Part shown: piece after piece, positions 9,800 through 20,798 of the stretch | Position numbering within the stretch: the stretch's first letter is position 1 | How the letters are laid out: the number at the start of each line of letters is the position of its first letter | Assembly (NCBI GenBank): GCA_001687465.1 | Contig: LVLI01001199.1 | Location: 1-50,030, forward strand | Length of the DNA: 50,030 bases | Direction: 5' to 3' | From: Halocafeteria seosinensis | Lineage: Eukaryota; Sar; Bigyra; Bicosoecida | Notes under the pieces: generated by a model | Seen by the model: the letters and a program-made list of their open reading frames with translations, nothing else | What the model was told of the DNA's origin: nothing | Databases searched by the model: none | Translations under genes and position numbers: made by a program

Positions 9800-11650
9800 T
9801 TAACCAGTTCGTCGAAATGTTTCCGTGATCTCGGGACTCAGGCGGCCTATAATTGTGGGTATCGCTTGTCCTCGGATGACGACGTGCGTTTGCCTCTCAT
9901 TGAATGTCACCTCGAGAACGCCCTGTCTGGCTCCGCCTTGCCTGGCAACTAGCCAAGCACCTTTGGCGATTCCCAGTTTCTCTATCCAATAGGGGCCAAT
10001 GGCACAATGAGCGCTACCAGTCACAGGGTCCTCGTTGATGCCATACCGAGGTGCGAAACCCCGACTGTGAACGTGTTCAGTTGAATCTTTCGTTTCTCTG
10101 GTTGTGATAATTACAACTCGTCCATCTATCTCCGCTAATTGTTGTGCATCGGCATGCACGGGGATGTTCTTGAAGTTCTGTGGACTGACCTCTACAAGGA
10201 CGTCTATCTGATTAGAGCCAATAAACTGAATTTGGTCAAATGGAATCCCGAGGGATTTCTCGCAAATTTTTGAAACAGAGCCCCATTCTGCATCATCGAC
10301 CTTTTGCACAGGCTGCGCGGGAAACGTCATTTCGTATGCCAGACCTGAATTATCATCTTTCAACCCAAGTAATGGCTTTCTCGTAACCTTACCGTAACCC
10401 AAGCAAAATGTACGTACCACTAATACTGACCGAAAGTATACCTGATAAAGACTCGAACCTAATGCTCTTTTGGATTTGGGGAATAAAGGCATACTCCTTT
10501 AGGACATACGCGGCCGCTAAAGTTGCATGACCGCATAGATCGACCTGAACAGAAATTATATAAAATCGTGCCGCCTATTTTTAGGAAGTTCGACGTTTTA
10601 AACTTACTTCTTTCGTTGGCGTCATCCATCGAATAACCCAATTTCCTCCCTCATTTTTTGTAGGAGCCCGACGAGCTACAAACGCTGTCTCTGACAAGTT
10701 ATTTTCGAGTGCGATGTTTTGCATCCACTCCAAATAAGGCTTCCAACTTTCTTTATCTTCGATACTGGGCATAGTTCGTGGGAGCACTACTACCGCTGCC
10801 GGGTTTCCTCCAAACGCTTGGTCTGTAAAGCTATCGATTTGGTACTGCTCCAGAGTGTGTAAAGGAAATGACGTGCTCAATCCTCTGAAGTCTAATTCCA
10901 TATCATACCATAAATCTGTATTTGAGTTGAAATTTAATGGTAAAACGTAGCCAGGAGCCAAAACTAATGAATATTTTCCTAACCTTGACCATGCTCCACG
11001 TTGCTTCGTCCCAAGTTTTGGAAGCCTACACGGGCGTAGAGGGAGATGTTATGCTCCTTCGTTATCAAACGAGCCCGGTGGAGATGTGGATTTTCAAAGG
11101 CACAAGATCGGAGGTAGTTCTGCAGCATCCACGTTCCTAAACCTTTGCATCTGCATCCCCAAATAACCAATCAGAATAACCAATTATTCTGATTCCGAGT
11201 GTAGCTGTGAAGACAGGTTTGAGTTTAAGGTCCTACCGTTCTTGAGCCTTTACAACAACCGAGTGGATGCATAAGGTTTTGCCATGTTCATCGTGCTCCT
11301 TCATTGACTCTTCCGCTGTTGGAGAACATAATTCTCGTGAGGGTCATTTTTCAGACAGGGTTCGCAGTTTCTGACGTACTGAGTTCCTCGTGCGCTGAGC
11401 GAGTAGAGCAAACGTATCCAATCAAAGTGTCCGTCGGCTCACGAGCATTGTTCCATTCTCTGCGCAATGCCATCCAAAAATAACGCGACGCATTTTCGAA
11501 TCGAAATCTTAGAGTATCCGGTGAGGCGGCTTCATCCGTGGGGTATGAGCTTTGTTCCAGGGAGATCACATCCTCTTCCAATCTCGTTCGCGTTAAAGGC
11601 AGGAGGTAGTATTCACCCGCAGTATCCGACAACGACAAGGAACGCAGCAT
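9800..11650 (-). CDS. Bifunctional AANAT-like N-acetyltransferase fused to PhzF-family isomerase
   Basis: Six exons (11650-11380, 11315-11237, 11150-10984, 10915-10608, 10544-10442, 10344-9800) join in phase to 490 aa; introns are 64, 86, 68, 63 and 97 nt. Residues 1-182 match non-vertebrate arylalkylamine N-acetyltransferases: a YPTDEAAS segment, EESMKEHDEHGK, LCIHSVVV, the acetyl-CoA loop RCKGLG (~117-122), and the terminal strand HGQDLWYDMEL. Residues ~196-490 match the PhzF/PBLD family: GGNPAAVVVL, catalytic Glu in NNLSETAF (E248), CGHATLAA, and DPVTGSAHC. The last AANAT strand and the first PhzF strand are both encoded by exon 4 with no stop between, so the fusion is seen directly. AANATs acetylate arylalkylamines; PhzF proteins are isomerases of varied substrate. 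The shared pathway is unknown. Upstream Met choices are limited to a TTG, so 11650 is preferred. Confidence 0.88.
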
Positions 11651-11921
11651 CTTCGACCACAGATTTGTTGATTCTTTCTGATGAACTGAGACCACTAATC
11701 CAAAAGAATTCTCCAACTCAAGCGTTCAGTGCATCAATCGTGCGACAAACTTCACACTCCTCCAGCATCGAAGACTACATGACTATACAAGAAGGTTTTG
11801 TCAACTACCCTAAACTACTCCTAATACTACTAATGTCTGGTTCTTACTCGTTCTAGAACCTTTGAGAGTAACGAGCCATGTCTGGGGTATCCTAGTTATT
11901 GCTGATTGCTGGTGTATCGTG

Positions 11922-13638
11922 TCAATCAATAAAGCGGCCTCGAAGTATGTTGCGTGCTACAAAATCTCTGGAAAAATGTTTAGGCGGCCTTTCTACACCG
12001 TAACAATCTCTTTCATGCAGCGCCTCGCACTCGAATTTGATGCCGCTACTTTGCATGGCTGACAGTTCCATATGAATTCTTGTAGCCGCCTGAGGGCGAG
12101 AAGTTTATATTTTTCGACCGCTCCGTATTATTAATGCAAAGCTCGTGGAAAGCACATACCTGAATGGCAGGCCGCTTCATTAGGTTTCGGATTCTGGAAT
12201 GATCTCTGGAAGTTGAATGTTGTAGCGCATGTGCTGGAAGGTTGTGTTCCGTCAAGTCAGAATGATGCAGACCAAGCCATCTTAATGTTGGCAAAGGGTA
12301 CTGATCAGACTCTCCGTGGATAGAGGTGCTACCGACACGGTATATCAGCTGCAGGAGTGAATTGAAGCGGATTCGGAGAGCAGATGCTCGATATCCCGTG
12401 TAAACGGTTATTGTTCAACTAACCATGATAGCTGCTCCGTATACATTCCAATCGCAAAGAATGTAAGGACACAACCCAAATGACTTCACCAAACTGGCAG
12501 CAAATGCTCGTGCAGCGATATCAGGCATTCCTGCAGAATTGGTTTTGAAATTAGACCGAGTCTATGCGTACAAGCCGCAGCAGCGTACCTTTCCCCGTCA
12601 TGACTATTACGGGTAGGTCATCGAAGATCTTTTCGGCCAGCAATCTTCTGAAGACAGTTTCCTTTTCAACTATTAGGAGATACATTGCTTCCGTCCTACT
12701 GCATATGGAACCCACTTAAAGGAGGACTGGTTTTTCAATAACGGACAATTTCGCTTACAATTGTCGGCGTAGGTCATCCGGATTGTACTCCATCAAGGAA
12801 GGAATTTTGGCCGCCGATTCACCCATTTCCACCCATTCTCCATGCACCTGTTATGGACACAGGCGAATCCTCTTTGGGGTCTGACATAAAAAAGTTTCCC
12901 AGCGACAAATTGTTGTCCCTTACAAGAACCTGTAGCTTTCCCCCCACGAGGCCTTTGGATCCGCCGTCTATTCCGAATGAAATTCGAGGCTCTCTAAACA
13001 GCAATGTGATATCAGATATTATCTTGGATGCTAGCGTAGGATTATGACGGAACGCATTCACATGAGTGTAATAAAGGTCCCTGACTGAAACTGTCCTGCC
13101 ATCACGAATGAACTTTCGGAAGCTCGCCAAACACAGCATAAAGAGCGCATGATACTTTTCTCCAGATGGCTTATTTTCCAGTCTGTGGTACGTGTATGAA
13201 GCAACAGGAGGTGGATTAACTCTCCTGTTTGGTGCTGGAGTAAAGGGTGCTCCCTCGAGGAATTCCTGTAGATTGGATTCCTCTTCCGTCTGCATCCGCG
13301 ATGTTTTGGGCTGCAACTCAGGGAAGCAATTGATGTGACACGTTCAAGTCAGTACACCAATAGTGTTGCCACTATATAGAAAAACGTCTTGAATGAGTTA
13401 CGGCGAGGTTATGAGAAGTCCAGAATTCTCGTTCTGGGATAGAAGAATTCACCACACTTACTATGGCAATCGTTGGCGGCACTCTATGCCGAATCAACCA
13501 TAAATACTGATACAGAAAGCTATTTATCTTCTCGTCAATAGTTCCGGATGATATTGACATTGGAGAAATGATTGACTGAACATAACACGGAGGAGTTGCG
13601 TAGACATCCTCGGATGAACCGCTAGCCAATTCTTCCAT
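11922..13638 (-). CDS. SPO11: SPO11 meiotic recombination protein (topoisomerase VI A-like)
   Basis: Seven exons (13638-13462, 13310-12924, 12847-12759, 12698-12589, 12530-12424, 12348-12160, 12089-11922) join in phase to 408 aa, the usual SPO11 length. SPO11 makes the double-strand breaks that start meiotic recombination. The winged-helix segment carries VRDLYYTH with catalytic Tyr (Y139/Y140). GSKGLVGG follows. The Toprim domain has LLIVEKE (metal-binding E229) and MTGKG, then CDWNVYG (281-286), and ends with PLPTLRWLGL and a C-terminal IKFECEAL helix. The second acidic position of the usual DxD is Asn here. From memory, plant SPO11-1 proteins also show DWN at this site, so this may be an SPO11-1 type rather than a dead enzyme. 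The first intron (151 nt) is longer than the rest (58-76). It shares its strand with, and lies 271 bp upstream of, the AANAT-PhzF gene. Confidence 0.92.
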
Positions 13639-14071
13639 GGTTCTCCTAAGGGATAACAGACGAAAAATGCACTACGTTGTAATGTTTCCTTGCTCTCGGA
13701 TACACTTGATGAAAATTACTCTAACAAAACAAATTGATGCCGCTTTTCTGTTTCCTTTCATGGTTTCTTGATTATTGTTCTTGTTTCCCCCAAGTGGGGA
13801 GAATTCTTCTCGTTGGGACGGAAGGAATTTTCAGGATACGAAGCTTTCCAGAGCCATTCCCGTTAGTTCCCACATCACGACAAAATAGTTATGCACGCGG
13901 CAGTACGCACAAGATTTACCTGGTGTCGTCACTCTCTTTTTTGGGGCAAGATGCCCTCCAACCGATATAAATGAGAATCGAGGTACATAGATTCATCCAC
14001 ACTACATGTATTACAATGGACTGAGTAACAGTGCTTTTCGTATATGTGTATATTTCGTTAAAATCGATAGC
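13639..14071. other. Intergenic region, 433 bp
   Basis: It lies between the kinesin stop (14072) and the SPO11 start (13638), both on the minus strand, so it should contain the kinesin 3' end and SPO11 promoter. An alternative kinesin ending is possible here: the last codons read into a GTGAGT donor at ~14081 and an in-phase acceptor near 14022 would replace the final three residues with ~33 others. Confidence 0.5.
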
Positions 14072-17000
14072 TCACTCACCACTCTTAGTATTGGTCCTTG
14101 ACTGGAGAATTCTTCTTGAGAATTCAGCTCCATTAGATACTCTATTAAGTTCACTCTGCTTCGTCGGAGAAGCTAATTTAGAGCTTTCATGACTGCTTTC
14201 ATTTTCGTCCAATTCTATTTCCTGCTCTTTTTCTTCACCAGTGCTGTGCTCCAAAGATTCTTCAGAATGGTGAAGTGCGGCATTACGCTTCGCTACTCGC
14301 TGGATCGCTCTAGCTTTCCGCAAGGTAGCCGAAGGCTGGCCGCTCTTCTTCACGGCTTCCATGTCTTTGAGTACATTAGCCACCGCCGCATTCGTGCTCG
14401 CAACGAGGTGTTGCGCAGCCTCATTGTGGGAACCATTTTCGGAGTGTCTCCGTCGACCGTAGGAGGATTTCCGCGGAACTGCTTCGCCTTCGCGTTCATG
14501 ATGATGTTCCTCCATACTCTCTTCATCGTCTGGATCTGTTTCCACAAAGATAGTGGTTCCAAAAGCAGATTTAGTGCGATATCCTGCTTTTTCTCGTTTG
14601 TTCTGGATTTTAGCACGTGATGCTTCCGTTGTCTGGAACACTGAACTGCGGGGTGCAATGTGCCCCGACCCCGTTTCTTCTGCATGATCACTGCGGTAGA
14701 GGCATTCGTTTTTAAACCTCTGTTTTGCATCTTCACTCATGTCGAATTCATCCTCAGTAACGTCTTCTACGGTCATATTGTGATTGTCAGCCATTGCCAA
14801 ACGGGAGCGCTGAGTAGTGTCTTCAACAGCTTTATGGATTTCATCCATCGATGGTAAACAGTCAATTCCTCCTGCCCCATCATGCTCTTCTGTGTCGTCC
14901 CCTTCTGTTGGCCGTTTAGGATACGTAGGCGCAACATCGTGTCTATCATCTGAACGCTGACGCTTGCTTTCCTCGCAATCCAAGTCGGAAGAATCGGTAC
15001 TTTCTCGTTTCTGTCCGCTAACCGAGCTTTGGTGGCCACCATTGTGAGAGGCATTCGACGACTCGATTTCGCGGTTTGCTAGAGGCGTCACTACGGAATT
15101 TTCACTGAAAATGTCGTTACTATGATTGTTGAATTTCAAACGCTTGAGGGACCTTGGGGCACTCAGCTGTTTTTTCATTCTCCGGTTCATTTTTACAGCT
15201 TCATCATATTTGTCCTGCAGTTGTTTAACGTCTGAAGTTAACGTCTCAACTTGGTCGGCCAGGCGCTTATTTACATTAGTTTGCTCTTGCAAGGCGGAAT
15301 CCGACGAGGCTTCCATGGTTTGGTCTTCTTCGCCCTGATGTAAGCTTGCCGTTTGCTCGAGGCGACGAATTTTAGATCTCAGGTTGGTAATTCTAGATTC
15401 ATAGTCCATACTCGTTTGAAGCAACGTAGCAGTTAATCGAGTATCAGCGCGCTGCAGATCGGAACGAAGGCGAGAATTCTCATCCTGAAGTTCGCTGACT
15501 TGTCGCTTGAGTTTAGAGATGCTTCCCATAACTCCTCCTGTTCTGACGGCATCCTCGCCCTCCCCGTGGAGGGCAATGTTGTATTTCATGATATTCATCA
15601 TAAACCAGTTGAGTAACCTTCCAGCAAGGTCACTTCGCGCACGAGCAGTTAACCCCTTTCGACGTCCTTTAGAGCATGTCTGCATCTTATTGGCTTCCTC
15701 CATAACGCGTGACATCCAGCCGTTTCTCTTCAGACCTTCTCTTTCCTCATCAGCTTCAAAGCTTATGCGCTGTGCATGGGCTTGTTGAATTTCAATGGTA
15801 AGCGATGCCAGTTCCCTCTTTGCAACATCGATTTCCTGTCTTATTTCGTCTATGGATGCCTCATCCTCGCTATCACATTCCTCCAACTGAGATTCCAGCT
15901 GACATACCCTTTCGGCGGCCTCGGAGCGCTTCTGTACTGCGGCTTCTGCACGCTGCTTCCAAACAAGCTTTTGGTTCCTGTAATATATCGTACGTATCAT
16001 GATGTCTTGTATCTGCTGCGGCAGTACACCGCTTTCAGTCAGTACACTTTTTTCACCATTTTCTCCGAGGAAAATTGCTTCTGCCTGCTCGAATTCAGAA
16101 TCAATGGGTTGTATCTGACCTACGGTATCCTTAACTAAGCGTGCGGCTTTTTCGTTGAGTGAATTCGTATCGCCGATGAGCTCCATTTCCGATACTGCCG
16201 GAGCAGAAGAAGTTCCATGGTTGACCCGACTGAAAAGCCGGGAGGATTCAACCCCAAAGTTTGAACCGAACCCGATAATCGTTGATTCTTCATCATCAGT
16301 CTTATTTTCACTCTCGCCGCCTCTGTTGGCAGACCTCGTACGCATGTTACTGGCAACAGCACGCTTACTATCTCTTGCAGCCGCGCTTCTCGTCCGAGTT
16401 CGCTCCCTTTGCCGAGCTATCTTAAGTTGGGCATCCTGCTTCTCAATGCGGTTCTTTTGCTTAGCTATCTCCAACTGCGCTTTGCGATTTTCTTTCGCTA
16501 GCTTGGCAGCTTCTCGTTCTTTCTCTTTCTTGTCCTGCTGATAGCGTCGTGCCGTTTCTCGAATACGTCGTTCCAATTCTACTTTTTCACGCTTGTGCTG
16601 CTCAATTTCAGTTTTCAGCTTCTGTAGACGCTCTATCTCTCTTTCCTTTCTTCTCTGCTCGCGTTTTGTTTCTTCGAGATTTTGCTGCATCTCCTTAAAC
16701 TTTTTCTCTGAAAATTTCTCCTCCTTTCGTCTTTGCTCGCTTTCATTTTGCAGCTTCTGTAGCCGTTCAATCTCTTCTTCTTTTCTCCGCTTTTCTCGCT
16801 TGGTTTCTTCCACATTTTGCAGCATTTGTTTTATGCGCTCCTCAGCACTCTCAGGTTTTACATTTTCCTCGTTTTCCTCATTGGTGTTGGCGACCGATAT
16901 TCTGTAGAGCTTCTCCTTTTCTTTGAGAAGACTGGATACCTCATCCAATTTGCCCTTCAACTGAGCTTGTTGAGCTAGATGCTCTGCCGAAAAATCTGCT

Positions 17001-18946
17001 GCCGCTTCAGCTACCTCCGCAGCAGTTTCTTCATCGTGCTCGTCTTCTTCAGCTTGCTCTTCTTGACGTTCCGTTTTATTTTCATGCTCTTCTTGACGTT
17101 CCGCTTTATTTCCATTTTGTTTCAAAGAAAGAATTTCCTGATTCTTTTCTTCGATGATGTTGAACGTTACTCCTTCTTCGGGAAAAATTGGAGTTTCCAA
17201 ATCGGCTTCATCCGAAACATGGGAAAAAATCTGCGAAGCGCTATCTTGAAGCTCATTAACCACCACCTCATGCAGTTTATTGAACCTCCAGTGCCACTTA
17301 TCCCGTTCATTGAGAAGCTTGGCGTTCTCAGCATAAAATCTAGTCAACTGCTCATAAGCATCACTCCCCTGCTTTGCGATCTCCGACAGCTTCGATTTGG
17401 TGCTCGACAGTTGTGATCTTGTTTCGTGCAACGTGTGCTCTAGGTCAGTTATTTCTTCATTGAGCTGTTTGACATACTCCTCGTTAACAGAGCGACCGGA
17501 ATGCCCAAGATTTGAATTAGGGGCTCTCTTCACGGGGCTGCTAAATGGAACGCTGCTACCCGTAATAGGATACCGGTTCAAGATATCCTTTGAAATCTGA
17601 GCACCTTCGGCATACATTCGTGATAGTTCTCCCGTCAATTCCGATACCGCGGAGCGCAATGCTACATTGGTCGTAGCATTCGGGTCTGCATTAACGACAG
17701 GTTTATTTTCAATGCTGCTCGCAGTATCCGCGTAACGTAACGTGAGCATTGTTTCTTCAAAGCTCAAGTCTGACGGGCTAACACAAGCAATCATTAAGGT
17801 TGAGCTATTTCCCCCGAGCGAATTCTGCAAGAGATGCGTTAGTTTTGAGGATCGATAGGGGATGTGCTTTTCTTTCGCTGCTAGTTTGTTTATGCACATG
17901 CCCAAGTTCGTCAAACTCTTGTTAATGTTGTTGGCCTCCCGCAGACGGTCGCCCTCAGCTCCTGACTTCTTGGATCGCTCACTTCCAGCGAGGTCAACCA
18001 GGCGAAAGAGAGAGGTCTTGCCGATGGACTCCTGGTTACCGCTATTGTTGTCGCGAGGTATTTGATCTACTTTGAGGGTGAATACGGCGTGGGACCTGGA
18101 CGAAACGTCGTTCATATTTGTAGCTGCCGTAGTTCGCCGCTGAGCACCTCGCGCGAGATACTCGGCCAAATGTTCCACTCTATTGATTGACTTCTCGGTG
18201 ATTCCCTTTGGGTTGTAATTTCCAAACTCGTCGGCTGCCATCATGTACGTCTTCTTCGGTTCAGGTTCATCACTTGACAAAAGCAGGTCGCGGATCTGTT
18301 CATTGTAGATTTCCAGGTACGATACGGAAAGCAGAAAGTCCATACCGGTGTAATTTTGGCGCATCTCTTCCACATGATCCAGGAGCTCCTCTAAGAGCCT
18401 CGGTATAATCCCAAGCTGTTCCGATGGATCATTGGCGGTGTAGCAAGTCCCCATCGTGTACGTTTTCCCACTACCCGTTTGTCCGTAAGCCAGGATTGTA
18501 GCATTGTACCCCTCCAGAAACTGGGACACTGCAAGAATCGACAAATTCCTTTATGTATCAACGAAAAAATGACAGTGTCTTTTTCCAACTCGTGACCAAC
18601 ATACCCAGTGGCTTCACTGTGTGCTCATACACTTCACTTTGACCACAATTCTCGCTCAGAACGCGGTCAAACGTGAAACTTTTCTGCCCTGCCTCGATTT
18701 GGCCAGTCTCAGGGTGAACGACGAGGGCATATCCTGATCCCGCGTCCTTCTCTTTTTGATTTAAACTGCATGAAAGGGATACGCAAGTAGCCATGCTCAG
18801 CTCAGGTGGCAGTGCAATCAATATGACTGCATATCTGCCCAAATCATCGCGACTTACCCTCGAATCCGCACAGCTACGTGTACGTTATTGCTGCCATTGC
18901 CAGCACTACTGTTTGTGTCCTCAGATACCTTGCTATCCTCCTGCAT
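14072..18946 (-). CDS. Kinesin-4 family motor (KIF4/KIF21-like)
   Basis: Three exons (18946-18858, 18765-18605, 18528-14072; introns 92 and 76 nt) give ~1568 aa. This is a plus-end microtubule motor of the family that includes chromokinesin KIF4 and KIF21. The N-terminal motor (~25-360) has the P-loop GQTGSGKT (99-106), switch I SSRSH (226-230), switch II DLAGSE (262-267) and the family-typical GYNATILAYGQTG and IPYRSSKLTHLLQNSLGG. The neck is followed by long charged coiled coils with imperfect internal repeats (about 480-720), then a second coiled-coil region and a disordered acidic tail. The RxRP adenine-contact motif reads RIRG because the exon 1/2 junction codes Gly. The C-terminus may instead be spliced (see 13639-14071). 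Motor-at-N-terminus and length suit kinesin-4; the exact subclass is inferred. Confidence 0.9.
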
Positions 18947-19156
18947 GGCTCTTGTCCTGATAACTTCACGAGGCCGTTAACGACGATCCCGTCGGTCGCT
19001 GTCTTTTTCGAGAGTATAAACAGCACGCGTGCAAGAGTGAACTCTTGAACGCATCCACTATCCTAGCTCAGAATGAATGCACAACGGAGGTTACAACAAT
19101 GGAAACAGAATGAAGCCTTTGATTTGGGCGAATGGGCGCCGGAGGACTTTGGGTCG

Positions 19157-19205
19157 GGACGCGCGCGCGCGTCTTTTCGCTATTTTATTCGAAAAACGCG
19201 CGTCC
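19157..19205. repeat. Hairpin with (CG)6 alternating tract
   Basis: GGACGCGCG at 19157-19165 pairs with CGCGCGTCC at 19197-19205, and inner arms TTTTCG (19174-19179) and CGAAAA (19190-19195) extend the stem with a bulge. The run CGCGCGCGCGCG at 19160-19171 is a potential Z-DNA tract. It lies ~210 bp upstream of the kinesin start codon. Any regulatory role is inference. Confidence 0.7.
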
Positions 19206-19769
19206 TCCAAAGGGAGTACTCAGTCCTGTGGATTGAATTGAGTACTATAATAGCGCCACATGCACCGAGCAAATTATGCATGTGGAGAGCTAGGATGTAA
19301 ATGGGCAAGGCATGTTCTCCGAGTTCGATATGCCTGCCGCTCATCCAGCCTGATGATCTAGGACTCTCTCTCTCTGCCAGGCGCGCGTAATTCTATGCTA
19401 GTAGTTTCATTGTACGAGGCACACTATATATTTACTAGCAAGGGTCTATAATTGACTCCTACGAGACATGGCTTAGGGGATGTTGCGAGAGACAGCGCAC
19501 GCATGAGCCGTGCTGATTTTCCCATGTGGATTTGAATTTTCACCGCGCTTCTCTTCTCTCTACGCACTGGTTCTGTCTATTGGAGAAGCAAGAATGTGTA
19601 CGAGGAGGAGCATGGCTACAGATGTTGGATTATCCTTTGATCATGCAACCAAAATCATTAGCTCGATATATCCAGGGAGAAATTTCTCACATAGAAGTCA
19701 CGGCGGTCTGTTCGAACTTCAAAGTGCAACAATGAAATTCAATCGCTACGCGCTGCTCGTTAATTAGTG

Positions 19770-19967
19770 TCAATTTTTGCCATGATAGTTGTAGTGCCGG
19801 CCACAGTTGGCACAATTGCGATATGCGTGAGACTGATGCTGCGCATTGGAGGGGTCCGTGGCCAGTTTGGTCACCGCCGAAACCAGGTTTGGGACGAAAT
19901 GATTGCAGACGCCGTTGCGGACAGTATAGTCCTTTCGAGCTGACTCATTCGCTGGTTTCTTTTCCAT
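19770..19967 (-). CDS. Possible small ORF, unknown (65 aa)
   Basis: An ATG-initiated 65-codon frame encodes a soluble, basic peptide with a C-terminal CANCGRHYN pair of cysteines and a further Cys-His pair (VCNHF) in the middle. That would suit a small zinc-binding unit, but there is no second line of evidence such as a partner exon or a known family. Chance is a reasonable alternative. Confidence 0.2.
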   Translation of the reverse strand: MEKKPANESARKDYTVRNGVCNHFVPNLVSAVTKLATDPSNAQHQSHAYRNCANCGRHYNYHGKN

Positions 19968-20798
19968 GATTATTTTGTTCTTTAGCAAAAGAAAGATGAA
20001 ATTATCTGCGAAGGGTTTGCTTTAGTGATTTCGGAGAATGGATGTGGTTGAAGTGGCCTCCACTCGCAGCGACCATGAACTTCCATGCCGCTTATTGAGT
20101 CTGCTGGCCACAACTAGGATAACTTACCTCAAAAGCAAACAGTTGCAATTCTATTGCACTTTCCAACAAACGGTGTTAAGGTGCGTTTTCAATGCTCAAC
20201 TCTTTCAATCAGCATAATTTTGCATATAGCTACAGCTAAGGTATTCTGCATCCCATAAATAAGGGGTAATTTATAATTTAACTATCTGCGAGTAAGGGTT
20301 GCCGCGGTGGAATCCACATTACCACCACACTCGCCTTCAACCTTATAGCTTTGTCATGCATATTATATATACAGACCTAAAGTTGTATGCCACTCTGCTA
20401 CCTCCGGGACATGAAGCAGATGTCTTCAGATCAACCATGGTATCCCTATATACTCTTGATGCCACTCCTCCAACCAACCTGACCTCCCACACCAAGTCAT
20501 GCATCTCTGAAACATTGCAAAGTTTCCGATTCTTCCGTAGTTTGGATTCTTTGGAGGATCTGTTCCTTGTTTCGACTCCACTGAACCCTTGAACCAGTTC
20601 GATATCATAAGTAGGCTGCATTCAGTCTGGTGTCCTTCCAGATTCCTCTGCCTCTGATTGAAGTTGAGATACATTGCACGACATAAGTTACATACTCCTA
20701 GTTTTGTTCCATTGTGTGCACTTTTCACTTGTAACTTCGATTTTTACCTAGTTTAGTGCTGCTGATACTAGTCCGGTAACTCGCTGTGGAGGTGTGTC

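Larger units (their letters stand above)
18947..20798. other. Divergent intergenic region, 1.85 kb
   Basis: It separates the divergent kinesin-4 and BIN4-like genes and must contain both promoters. A CG-alternating hairpin lies at 19157-19205. Open frames of 60-100 codons on both strands have no recognisable domains; the one with the most protein-like composition is listed separately at 19770-19967. No RNA gene is evident. Confidence 0.5.

Noticed and set aside
9800-10901. PhzF as a stand-alone gene starting at ATG 10901
   Set aside because: The codons just upstream in the same exon encode the last AANAT strand and splice in phase to the AANAT exons, so a fusion explains the sequence better; a secondary start cannot be excluded.
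11467-11856. 129-codon plus-strand frame opposite the AANAT exon
   Set aside because: It is the complement of AANAT exon 1; the minus strand has homology and phased introns, this one has neither.
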